This document shows, in pieces, positions 1 through 7,803 of a stretch of DNA of 22,041 nt (positions are counted from its first letter, which is position 1; each line of letters starts with the position of its first letter). A program made the position numbers and the translations under genes. Source of the DNA: JAGLTZ01 sp023135015 (GTDB taxonomy: Bacteria > Blakebacterota > Blakebacteria > Blakebacterales > Blakebacteraceae); assembly GCA_030631625.1 (NCBI GenBank), contig DAOVKT010000027.1, forward strand, positions 1-22,041, in the 5' to 3' direction. The notes below the pieces were generated by a model. The model did not search any database. It was given only the letters and a program-made list of their open reading frames with translations, and was not told where the DNA came from.

Positions 1-2
1 AT

Positions 3-149
3 GCAATCAAGGACTCAGTCCCGGCCGGTACCGAGGAACTGAACCTGAAGGCGTTCCGCGCCGGATGGGACTACTTCGCCGAGCATTACGGCGAGGATAA
101 AGCGGAGGAGGTGGAAGAGGCAGCAATGCCGGCCGAGAAAGCCGAATAG
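3..149 (+). CDS. 2-oxoacid:ferredoxin oxidoreductase gamma-type subunit, C-terminal fragment (5' end outside window)
   Basis: The frame starting at base 3 is open from the window edge to TAG at 147-149 and gives 48 residues. It begins AIKDSVPAGTEELNLKAFRA and ends in an Ala/Glu/Lys-rich tail. The stretch SVP-GTEELNLKAF-G is typical of the C-terminus of the gamma (catalytic-domain III) subunit of 2-oxoacid:ferredoxin oxidoreductases of the KorC/PorC/IorB group, which oxidise 2-oxoacids to acyl-CoA and reduce ferredoxin. The fragment is too short to tell 2-oxoglutarate, pyruvate or indolepyruvate types apart. It lies 61 bases upstream of the selenoprotein hdrA1 on the same strand, so the two are probably co-transcribed and ferredoxin is a likely shared carrier. 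The family call is from memory of the motif, not from a search. Confidence 0.72.
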   Translation, partial: AIKDSVPAGTEELNLKAFRAGWDYFAEHYGEDKAEEVEEAAMPAEKAE

Positions 150-210
150 GACTGCCGGCAACCAGAGAATGCTACTTTTAAGGAACGTGCTACTTCAGAG
201 GGACGTGAGG

Positions 211-3200
211 ATGACCACTAAAGCCGCAGGATCGGATGAAGCGGTGAAGGCAAGGGGCAAGCGCGCCGTCGTGATCGGCGGGGGCATCACCGGCATGCAG
301 GCGGCCCTCGACCTGGCCGACGCGCGCATCCCCGTGACCCTGGTGGAAGCGTCACCGTCGCTGGGGGGCCGCATGGCCCAGCTCGACAAGACCTTCCCCA
401 CCATGGACTGCTCTATCTGAATTCTTGGCCCTAAGGCCATGGATGCCGGTCGGCATCCACTGATCGATGTAGTCACCAACGCCGAGGTCGTCGGCTGCAA
501 AGGCAGTCCGGGCAACTTCAAGGTCCTGGTGCGCAAGAACCCTCGTTACGTCAGAGAAGACTTGTGCGTGGCCTGCGACACGTGCGTAGACTCCTGCCCC
601 CAGGTCGGCGGCAACGAGTTCGACATGGGTCTGAAGGTACGCAAGGCGATCTACCGGCCCTTCCCCCAATCGGTGCCGGCGGCCTACGTAATCGACCCCC
701 AGTCCTGCCTGAATTTCTTCCCCCATCTGGACGAGAAACAGATCACCCGCCTGGAGAAGGTCAGGGCGGCCAAGCTGCGCAAGCAGCCCGACCTAACACT
801 GCCCCACCTTCCCTGCGGCCACTGTATGGAAGCGTGCGAGGTAAACGCCATCGACTTCGACATGATGGCCGAGGAGTTCGAGGTTGAGGCAGGCGCCATC
901 CTGGTGGCCATCGGGTTCCAGGAATTCGATGCGCGCAAGCTCGGCCAGTACGGCTACGGACGTTACCCCAACGTGGTCACCAGCCTTGAACTGGAGCGGA
1001 TGTTGAACGCTTCGGGTGTCACCAGCGGCCACGTGGTCCGGCCCTCTGACCTGAAGACTCCGGAACGTATCGTATTCATCCAGTGCGTGGGCGCCCGAGG
1101 AGAAGGTGGGCGTCCCTACTGCAGCCGTTTCTGCTGCATGAACGCTGTGAAAGACTCGATGCTGATTCGCCAGCACGATCCCGAGGTAGAGGATATCTCC
1201 ATCCTCTACACCGATCTCCGCGCGTTCGGTAAAGGTTTCGACGATTTCGTCCGACGCTCGGTGGAGGAGCAGAGCGCTACCTACCTGAGGGGCCGGCCGG
1301 CCAAGATCGAACAGGATCCGGAGGATGATACCCTCGTGGTTTTCGTGGAGGACACGCTCGAGCACAAGCAGAAGCAGATCCCGGCCGACCTGGTCGTACT
1401 CTCGGTCGCGGCGGCGCCCAACGATGGAGCCGCGGAGCTCACAAAAATCCTTAAGATCGAGACCAACCAGTACGGATTCATTACCCCCCTCGATCCGGCC
1501 GTGTCCGCCGTGGAGACGGTCCGGGAGGGTATCTACGTGTGCGGCAGCGCCGTCGGACCGCAGGTCATCCCCGACTGCGTAGCCCAAGCTTCGGCCGCGG
1601 CCGCCAGGGCGGGACTCTTCCTGGCCGGCTCCCGTATCGAAGAAGAGGAAGAAAAACCGGAACCGATGGAGCTGTCCGGCCCGCCGCGTATTGGAGTGAT
1701 GGTCTGCAGTTGCGGAGCGAATATAGGCGGCGTGCTGGATGTGGAGGAACTCGCCAGTTACGCGGAGACACTCCCCCATGTAACGATCGCCACCACATCT
1801 CTCTTCGCCTGTGCCCAGACCGGTCAGGACCAGCTCGTTGATCTAATAAGAGAACACGATCTGAACCGTGTCGTCGTCGCGTCCTGTACACCCAGGACCC
1901 ACGAACCGGTCTTCCAGGGAGCCTGCGCACAGATCGGCTTCAACCCCTACCTGCTCGACATGGTGAACATCCGCGACCAGTGTTCGTGGGTGCATGCCAA
2001 CGAGCCCAAACTTGCTCAGGATAAGGCCCGCGACCTCATCAGGATGAGCGTGGCCCGGGCTCGCAATCTGGAGCCCCTCTTCGAGGGTGAGGTGCCGATG
2101 GTCCGCACCGCCCTCATAGTCGGCGGGGGCATCGCCGGCATCCAGGCGGCCACCGACCTGGCCGAACAGGGATTCCAGGTCGTCCTGGTCGAGAAGGCCG
2201 ACAGCCTGGGCGGACGGCTCCGCTCCCCCAACCTGAAGGTCCTCTACCCGAACATGCGTTCGGCCGACGAGGTTCTGAAGAACAAGATCGGGCGGCTGGA
2301 GAAAAGCGACGCCCGGATCCTTCTCAACACCGAGGTAGAGGACATCTCTGGCTTCGTGGGCAACTTCGAGGTGAGGCTGACGGGAGAGACCGATGAGGTT
2401 ATGAAGGTGGGGGTGATCATCCTCGCCTTCGGCGCCGCACTGTACGATCCGGCGGGCGAGTTCGGCTACGGCAAGCTGCCGAACGTCATCACCAGTGAGG
2501 AACTGGAACGCATCTTCTTCGAGCATGACGACGAGGTGGTCATCGACGGCAATAAACCGACGAGCGCCTCGTTCATCCTGTGTGTCGGCTCCCGCGAGCT
2601 GGAAGGGTTCACCGGGTGTTCCCGCTACTGCTGCCCCACAGCCATCAAACAGGCGCTGCATCTCAACTCTCTGGGGATCGACACCACTATCTTCTACCGT
2701 GACATCCGCACAATCTCCGCCGGCGCGGAGGAGATGTACCGCGAGGCAAGGGGCAAGGGCGTGCTCTTCATACGCATCCCGCCGGATGAGAAGCCCGAGA
2801 TCATCGGAAATAAGAAGGTGGAAAAGATCCACTGCTACGACGAGCTGCTCGGGCAGAAGCTGGAGGTGGAGACCGACCTGATCGTGCTGAGCGTCGGTAT
2901 GAGACCAAAGCAGCCGGAGACCGAGAAGTTCCATCTCATGCTGAAGGCAAGTCTCAGCCTCGACGGCTTCTTCCTGGAGCGCCACCCCGAACTGGCGCCC
3001 GTGGAAACTGTGGTGGAGGGGGTGTTCCTGGCGGGTACCGTCCAGGGCCCGAAGGACATCGTGGACTCGGTGGCTCAGGCCTCGGCCACCGCCGCCAAGG
3101 CATCCGTGCTGCTCTCCCATGACAGCGTGCGGGTAGAACCGACAGTTTCCGTGGTGGACGAGCTAAGGTGCCGGGCATGCGGCACCTGCGTTGAGGTCTG

Positions 3201-3393
3201 CCCCTTCAAGGCCGCAGAACTCGAGGAAATCGGGCCCGACACCTACGTGGCCCGGATCAACCCCTCCCTCTGCAAGGGTTGCGGAACCTGCGCTGCCTGG
3301 TGTCCGGCCTCGGCGATCACCGCCAGACATTTCACTGACAGTCAGTTGATGGCCATGATCGACACCGCCTTCGTCGAGGAGGAAGTGCAATGA
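211..3393 (+). CDS. hdrA: HdrA1: giant tandem HdrA-type flavin/iron-sulfur protein, selenocysteine-containing (UGA at 418-420)
   Basis: About 1060 residues if UGA 418-420 is read as selenocysteine (U70). ATG 211 is chosen because AGAGGGA (197-203) sits 7 nt upstream; an in-frame ATG at 169 has no good site. Layout: FAD Rossmann motif GGGITG at 23-28; MDCSI-U-ILGPKA around U70; inserted ferredoxin motif C119-x2-C-x2-C-x3-CP and a second cluster CGHCMEAC; cluster motif C-x11-C-x3-CC (QCVGARGEGGRPYCSRFCC). Then follows an HdrA N-terminal-type domain (IGVMVCSCGANIGG), a second FAD module (GGGIAG) with its own CVGSRELEGFTGCSRYCC motif, and a C-terminal 2x[4Fe-4S] ferredoxin (CRACGTCVEVCP, CKGCGTCAAWCP). 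It is therefore a duplicated HdrA; methanogen HdrA is about 650 residues. Known role of HdrA: FAD-based electron bifurcation in soluble Hdr complexes. Its TGA stop overlaps the next ATG (ATGA), implying translational coupling. The physiological acceptor is not visible here. Confidence 0.9.
418..459 (+). promoter_or_regulatory. In-frame UGA (selenocysteine) and SECIS-like hairpin in hdrA1
   Basis: UGA 418-420 interrupts a continuous HdrA reading frame at MDCSI-U-ILGPKA, a position where HdrA proteins have Cys or Sec. A perfect 8-bp stem (440-447 with 452-459) closes a GGTC tetraloop at 448-451. The loop begins 27 nt after the UGA, inside the spacing range used for bacterial SECIS elements, and GGUC matches the apical loop bases important in E. 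coli fdhF. A smaller hairpin, TGGCC-CTAA-GGCCA (426-439), lies between. TGA is used as a normal stop by other genes here (hdrA1 itself, hdrC, plsY), so general recoding is unlikely. Actual Sec insertion is inferred. Confidence 0.85.
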
Positions 3394-4040
3394 CGGCCGC
3401 GCCCAGGAAGACCTCGACTAAAAAAACAACCGCCAAAAAGACAGCGGCGAAGAAAGCTCCAACCAGGAAGAAGGCGGTAAAAAAGACTGCCGCCCGGAAA
3501 GCTCCAGGGAAGAAGGCACCGGCTAAGAAGGCCGTTGTAAAAAAGGCTCCGAAAAAGAAGACGGCGGCAAAAAAGACTGCCGCCCGGAAGGCTCCCGGGA
3601 AGAAGGCGCCGGCGAAGAAGGGCTGGAATCCCAATATCATCGTCTTCGCCTGCAACTGGTGTTCATATGCCGGTGCCGACACGGCCGGCGTGTCCCGGAT
3701 CCAGCACGAACCACATTTCCGGATGATCCGCGTCATGTGCTCTGGAAGGATCCACCCGGGGTTCGTGCTGCGATCGTTCGAGAAGGGCGCCGACGGCGTG
3801 CTGGTCTCCGGCTGTCACATCGGGGACTGTCACTATGTCTCCGGCAACGAGCGCCAGCTGGAGCTGTTCGAGATCACGAAAAAATTGATCCACCTGCTGG
3901 GGCTGGAACCGGGCCGGGTCCGGCTGGAGTGGATCAGTGCCGCCGAAGGCCCGCGGTGGGCGGCCATCATCAACGAGTTCACCGGCCAGATCCGCAAGCT
4001 GGGACCGAGTCCGCTCAAGGGCGAACTCAAGGCAGGATAA
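3390..4040 (+). CDS. MvhD-type [2Fe-2S]-domain protein with histone-H1-like Lys/Ala/Pro-rich N-terminal extension
   Basis: 216 residues. ATG 3390 overlaps the hdrA1 stop (ATGA), with GGAGG at 3377-3382 as ribosome site. Residues 1-77 are low-complexity, almost only Lys, Ala, Pro, Thr, Arg and Gly, resembling the tails of histone H1-like, AlgP-like or Hc1-like DNA-binding proteins. A 17-residue unit (KKTAARKAPGKKAPAKK) appears at 31-47 and again at 61-77. Residues about 82-216 are a complete MvhD/FrhD-type domain: FACNWCSYAG, VMCSGRIHP, SGCHIGDCHY and LEWISAAEG. In Hdr complexes MvhD links HdrA to a hydrogenase or formate dehydrogenase by electron transfer. Its place directly after HdrA1 fits that bridging role, with no hydrogenase visible here. 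I know of no standard MvhD with such a tail; its function is unknown and could be nucleic-acid, polyanion or partner binding. Confidence 0.88.
   Translation: MTAAPRKTSTKKTTAKKTAAKKAPTRKKAVKKTAARKAPGKKAPAKKAVVKKAPKKKTAAKKTAARKAPGKKAPAKKGWNPNIIVFACNWCSYAGADTAGVSRIQHEPHFRMIRVMCSGRIHPGFVLRSFEKGADGVLVSGCHIGDCHYVSGNERQLELFEITKKLIHLLGLEPGRVRLEWISAAEGPRWAAIINEFTGQIRKLGPSPLKGELKAG
3480..3620 (+). repeat. Direct repeat within the lysine-rich coding extension (2 x 51 nt, period 90 nt)
   Basis: Bases 3480-3530 and 3570-3620 encode the same 17 residues and differ only at a few, mostly third-codon, positions. Starts are exactly 90 nt (30 codons) apart. The interval between copies is also Lys/Ala/Pro-rich. 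This suggests the tail grew by internal duplication and then drifted synonymously, so it is kept under protein-level constraint. Confidence 0.8.
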
Positions 4041-4056
4041 CAGGGAGTCGAGGGCG

Positions 4057-5199
4057 ATGGTGGAACTTGCCGAAGTAACCAGGAAATCGAAGGCCTGGGC
4101 CTGCTACGACTGCGGCAAATGCACCGCAACCTGCCCCATCGCACGTGTCGGCGGCTCCTACAGCCCGCGCAGGCACATCCTGAGCAGCAATACCGGCGAT
4201 CCCCGGGAAGTACTCGAGCTGGAAACCCTGTTCACCTGCCTCTCCTGCGGCCTCTGTGAGCAGCGCTGCCCCGCCCAGGTGGTCTATACCGACATCGTCC
4301 TGGCGTGCAGGGAACTGGCTCACGATGAAGGGATCGAACCTGACTGCCCACACGGCGGTACCCTGCAGTCCATCATGCGGCTGATGGCCTCGGGCGGCAC
4401 GCAGCAGAACCGAATGGAGTGGCTGGACAAAGAGATGCAGACCGAACCGGAGAAGGGCGAGGTCTTCTACTGGACCGGCTGCGCGGTTTACTACGACTCG
4501 CTTTTCCCCGATTATGGATTCGATGCACTCGGTGGGATCAGAGCTGCGGTGAAATTATTCAATAAACTCAACGTAATACCGGTGGTCTCCCCCCGGGAGC
4601 GCTGCTGCGGACACGATCTTCTATGGAACGGCGATCGGGAGAACTTCGAGCTGCTGGCCAGATACAACGTGAAGCTGTTCGAAGACAGTGGCGCAGAATT
4701 GCTGGTCACATCCTGCGCCGAGTGCCTGCTCATCTGGAAGAAGGATTACCAGCGCTTCTTCTCGGGCACCCCACCCCAGATCCTCCACATCAGCGAGTAC
4801 CTGGTCGAGCACATGCCGGAGCTGGAACTGAAGGATAACGGTGGGCTCAAGGTCACATACCAGGATCCCTGCCGCCTCGGCCGTCACCTGAAAATCTACG
4901 ACCCGCCCCGGGAGGTCGTCACAGCCGTCCCCGGTGTCGAACTGGTGGAGATGCGGCGCACGAAGGCGGGAGCGGCATGCTGTGCCGGGGGGACATGGTC
5001 GAACTGCGACATCTTCGCCAAGAAGATCCAGATTGACCGTCTGCGCGAGGTACGCGCGACGGGCGCTGAAGTGCTGGTGACGGCATGTCCGAAATGCCAG
5101 ATCCACCTCAGCTGTGCAATGAAGGATCCCAACCTCGGAGAGGAACTCAAGATCGAGATGCGCGACGTCGCCGAGCTGGTGGCTGAAGCGCTCACATAA
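4057..5199 (+). CDS. HdrD-type protein: fused HdrC-like 2x[4Fe-4S] and HdrB-like twin CCG domains
   Basis: 380 residues from ATG 4057, preceded by CAGGGAG (4041-4047) and 17 nt after the MvhD stop. The N-terminus has two [4Fe-4S] motifs, C16-x2-C19-x2-C22-x3-C26-P and C61-x2-C64-x2-C67-x3-C71-P, as in HdrC. Two CCG domains follow: C142...C182-C183...C219-x2-C222 and C271...C307-C308...C343-x2-C346. CCG domains of HdrB/HdrD hold the noncubane [4Fe-4S] clusters that reduce the CoM-S-S-CoB disulfide in methanogens; related domains serve lactate or glycolate oxidases and other enzymes with other substrates. Because HdrC and HdrB are fused here, it can stand in for HdrBC as the terminal-acceptor subunit of the HdrA1-MvhD module. 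All expected cysteines are present, so it is probably active. The substrate is unknown; no coenzyme M/B genes are visible. Confidence 0.86.
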   Translation: MVELAEVTRKSKAWACYDCGKCTATCPIARVGGSYSPRRHILSSNTGDPREVLELETLFTCLSCGLCEQRCPAQVVYTDIVLACRELAHDEGIEPDCPHGGTLQSIMRLMASGGTQQNRMEWLDKEMQTEPEKGEVFYWTGCAVYYDSLFPDYGFDALGGIRAAVKLFNKLNVIPVVSPRERCCGHDLLWNGDRENFELLARYNVKLFEDSGAELLVTSCAECLLIWKKDYQRFFSGTPPQILHISEYLVEHMPELELKDNGGLKVTYQDPCRLGRHLKIYDPPREVVTAVPGVELVEMRRTKAGAACCAGGTWSNCDIFAKKIQIDRLREVRATGAEVLVTACPKCQIHLSCAMKDPNLGEELKIEMRDVAELVAEALT

Positions 5200-5241
5200 G
5201 AGGCTCACGCCCCTGCAAACATACTTAAAGAAAGGGCATCA

Positions 5242-7722
5242 ATGGTACCAAATGTAGAGACAGGAGAAGAACTACGCATAGGTGTCTTCGTCTGCGATTG
5301 CGGTCTCAATATCGCGGGCAGCGTGGATACCATGGCAGTAGCGGAGTTCGCCGAGACGCTGCCGGATGTAGTGTGTGTGGTACAGAACAAGTATACATGT
5401 GCCGATCCCGGCCAGAATGAGATCAAGAAGGCCATCCGCAATGAGCATCTGAACCGCGTCATCGTAGCCTCCTGCACTCCATTACAGCACGAGCCGACAT
5501 TCAGACAATGTGTTTCGGAGGCCGGCCTGAATCCGTACCTGATGGAGATGGCCAACATCAGGGAGCACTGTTCCTGGGTACACGCCGATGACCGGGATGG
5601 TGCGACGCAGAAGGCCAAGGACCTGGTTGCAGGTGCTGTAGGCCGCGCAAGGTTCCTGCAGGCTCAGGAGGAGCTTTCCGTCCCCGTGACGCAGCGGGCG
5701 CTGGTAATCGGTGGCGGGATCGCGGGTATGGAGGCGGCTATCGAGATGGCCGAAGCGGGACACAAGGTAACCCTGGTCGAGAAGCAGCCGTCCATCGGTG
5801 GGATAATGGCTCAGCTGGACAAGACCTATCCCACTATGGACTGCTCTATATGAATACTCGGCCCTAAGGCCATAGATGTCGGTCGACATCCAAACATAGA
5901 GCTGCTGACATACAGTGAAGTCGAAGAAGTCTCGGGATACATCGGTAACTTCACGGTCAAGATTCGCAAGAAAGCACGGTATGTAGATACAGAGCTGTGC
6001 AACGCGTGCGCGGAGTGTGTGGAGGTGTGTCCGCAGGTTATTCCGGACGAGTACCAGGCGGGCCTCTCCTCACGGAAGGCCATCTATATCCCCTTCCCGC
6101 AGGCGGTGCCCTGCTCATACGTCCTCAACATGGAGGACTGCCTCGGAAACAACCCCATCGCCTGCGGCAAGTGCGCCGAGGTGTGTGATCAAGATGCTAT
6201 AAACTACGACGATCAGGACGAGATCGTGACAAGGGAAGTCGGGGCGGTCATAGTTGCGATCGGCCTGGAGCCCTACGATCCGACCGAAATGGATGAGTAC
6301 GGCTATACCCGCTTCGAGAACGTCATCACTACGATGGAGTTCGAGCGGTTGGTCTGCGCCGGCGGTCCCACCGCGGGACACTTCGTCCGACCGAGTGATC
6401 AGGAACACCCGAAGCGGATCGGTTTCATCCAGTGTGTCGGCTCGCGGAACCCATCCATCGGCAGACCCTACTGCTCCAACATCTGCTGCATGAACACCAT
6501 CAAGGACACCCTGCTGCTGGCTGACCACTACCCGGATATAGAGAATGTGGTTTTCTACCAGGACATCCGGGCGTTCGGGAAGTCATTCGAGGATATGTTC
6601 CAGCGCTCCAAGGAGGCGGGCACGCGTTACGTGCGCGGCCTTCCGGGCGATATCGAGGAAGACCCCGAGACGAACAACCTCATCATCACCGTCGAGAACA
6701 CGACCTCCGGGAAACTTGAGCGGCACGAACTCGACATGGTGGTGCTTTCGATCGGTGTCGGCCCGCCCGAGGATCTGAAGAAGATTTCCGGTATGCTCTC
6801 CCTGTCGAAGACCTCCGACGGTTTCTTCATGGAGTCCCACCCGAAGCTGAAGCCGATCGATGCCCCGACCCGCGGTGTCTTCTTCGCGGGTTTCTGCGAG
6901 TCTCCAAAGGATATCAAAGACTCGGTCTGCCAGGCCGGGGCCGCTTCATCCAGATCCGGTGCCCTGCTCAGTGCCGGGAAGATATCCATCGAGGCCATTA
7001 CGAGCCATATTGATGAGGAGCTCTGCACGATGTGCGGGGTGTGCGCCTCCATATGCCCCTTCTCGGCCATCGTCTGGGAGAAGGGACAGACGGCGAAGGT
7101 GATAGAGGCGGCGTGCGCGGGCTGCGGAGCGTGCGCTGCCGCCTGCAACTTCGACGCCATCACCATGCGCCACTTCACCGACGAGCAGTACACAGCCCAG
7201 ATACGCGCCGTGCTGGCCGAGAAACCGGAAGAGAAGGTTTTTGTCTTCGCCTGCAACTGGTGTTCCTACTCCGGTGGAGACATGGCCGGTATCACGCGTC
7301 TCGGCTATCCGGCCACGAACCGCGTGGTGAGGACCATGTGCTCTGCACGTGTCTCCGAGGAAATGGTTCTGGAGGCGTTCCGCTGCGGGGCCCCCATCGT
7401 CCTGGTCTCCGGCTGTCACTACGCCGACTGCCATTACATCGACGCCAACCGGCAGACAGTCAAACGCGTCCAGCGCCTGTGGAACAAGCTGGAGAAAGCG
7501 GGAGTGCGGCCCGAGCGCCTGCAGCTGGAGTGGATCAGCGCCGCCGAGGGGCAGAAGTTCGCCAAAGTGATGAAGCAAATGGAGGAGCTGCGCCAGACAG
7601 TCACCGCCGAGGAGATCGAACACGCCCGGCAGGCACTCAAGCCGAAGCCGAAGAAGGAGAAGAAACCGAAGGCCGCGAAGGAAGAGACCCCGAAGGAAGA
7701 GGCCGAAACCGTCACTAGTTAG
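5242..7722 (+). CDS. hdrA: HdrA2-MvhD fusion, selenocysteine-containing (UGA at 5851-5853)
   Basis: About 826 residues if UGA 5851-5853 is read as selenocysteine (U204). ATG 5242 follows AAAGAAAGGG by 6 nt. Layout: HdrA N-terminal domain (IGVFVCDCGLNIAG, residues about 12-150); FAD motif GGGIAG about 155; MDCSI-U-ILGPKA at U204; inserted ferredoxin CNACAECVEVCP near 253; cluster motif QCVGSRNPSIGRPYCSNICC; C-terminal ferredoxin CTMCGVCASICP (595 on) and CAGCGACAAAC (625 on); then a full MvhD domain from about 663 (FACNWCSYSG, SGCHYADCHY, LEWISAAEG) and a Lys/Pro/Glu-rich tail. The HdrA-MvhD fusion resembles the architecture described for QmoB, but no membrane QmoC-like partner is visible. Zinc-ribbon, HdrC and HdrB genes follow, so it probably forms a second HdrABC-type electron-bifurcating or confurcating complex. 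It shares HdrA1's Sec motif but is a single, not double, HdrA. Confidence 0.9.
5851..5892 (+). promoter_or_regulatory. In-frame UGA (selenocysteine) and SECIS-like hairpin in hdrA2
   Basis: UGA 5851-5853 interrupts the HdrA frame at the same MDCSI-U-ILGPKA motif as in hdrA1. Stem GATGTC (5875-5880) pairs with GACATC (5885-5890) around the GGTC tetraloop at 5881-5884. A further T5873-A5892 pair lies beyond one mismatch. The loop starts 27 nt after the UGA, exactly as in hdrA1. One stem pair changes from C-G to T-A between the two genes while pairing is kept. Sec insertion is inferred from these features. Confidence 0.83.
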
Positions 7723-7752
7723 TACCCATCCGGAAACTCTTGATGGGTACTA
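7720..7752 (+). other. 11-bp perfect inverted repeat (hairpin) at the end of hdrA2-mvhD
   Basis: TAGTACCCATC (7720-7730) is the exact reverse complement of GATGGGTACTA (7742-7752), with an 11-nt loop. The left arm includes the TAG stop of hdrA2-mvhD. No T-run follows, so it is not a classical intrinsic terminator. It could be an mRNA stability or processing hairpin that sets relative levels of the HdrA and HdrCB subunits, or a protein-binding palindrome. Confidence 0.6.
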
Positions 7753-7803
7753 GAACCGCCCCCGCATATAGGGACGGATCCGGCAGCGAGAGCGGAGAGA
7801 GAA

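Noticed and set aside
418..420. UGA in hdrA1 (and 5851-5853 in hdrA2) as a pseudogene mutation or gene split
   Set aside because: Both genes have the stop at the same conserved motif, both are otherwise intact over hundreds of residues, and both carry the same hairpin at the same distance. Two independent nonsense mutations at one homologous codon are far less likely than selenocysteine.
793..3120. Long minus-strand ORFs (793-1779 and 1843-3120) antisense to hdrA1
   Set aside because: They are mirror-frame shadows of a GC-rich coding gene, with no ribosome site, no recognisable domain and biased residue content.
3420..3620. Lysine-tail DNA as a CRISPR-like or non-coding repeat array
   Set aside because: Only two long repeat copies, no uniform spacers, and the region is in frame with a coupled start codon and a conserved MvhD domain.
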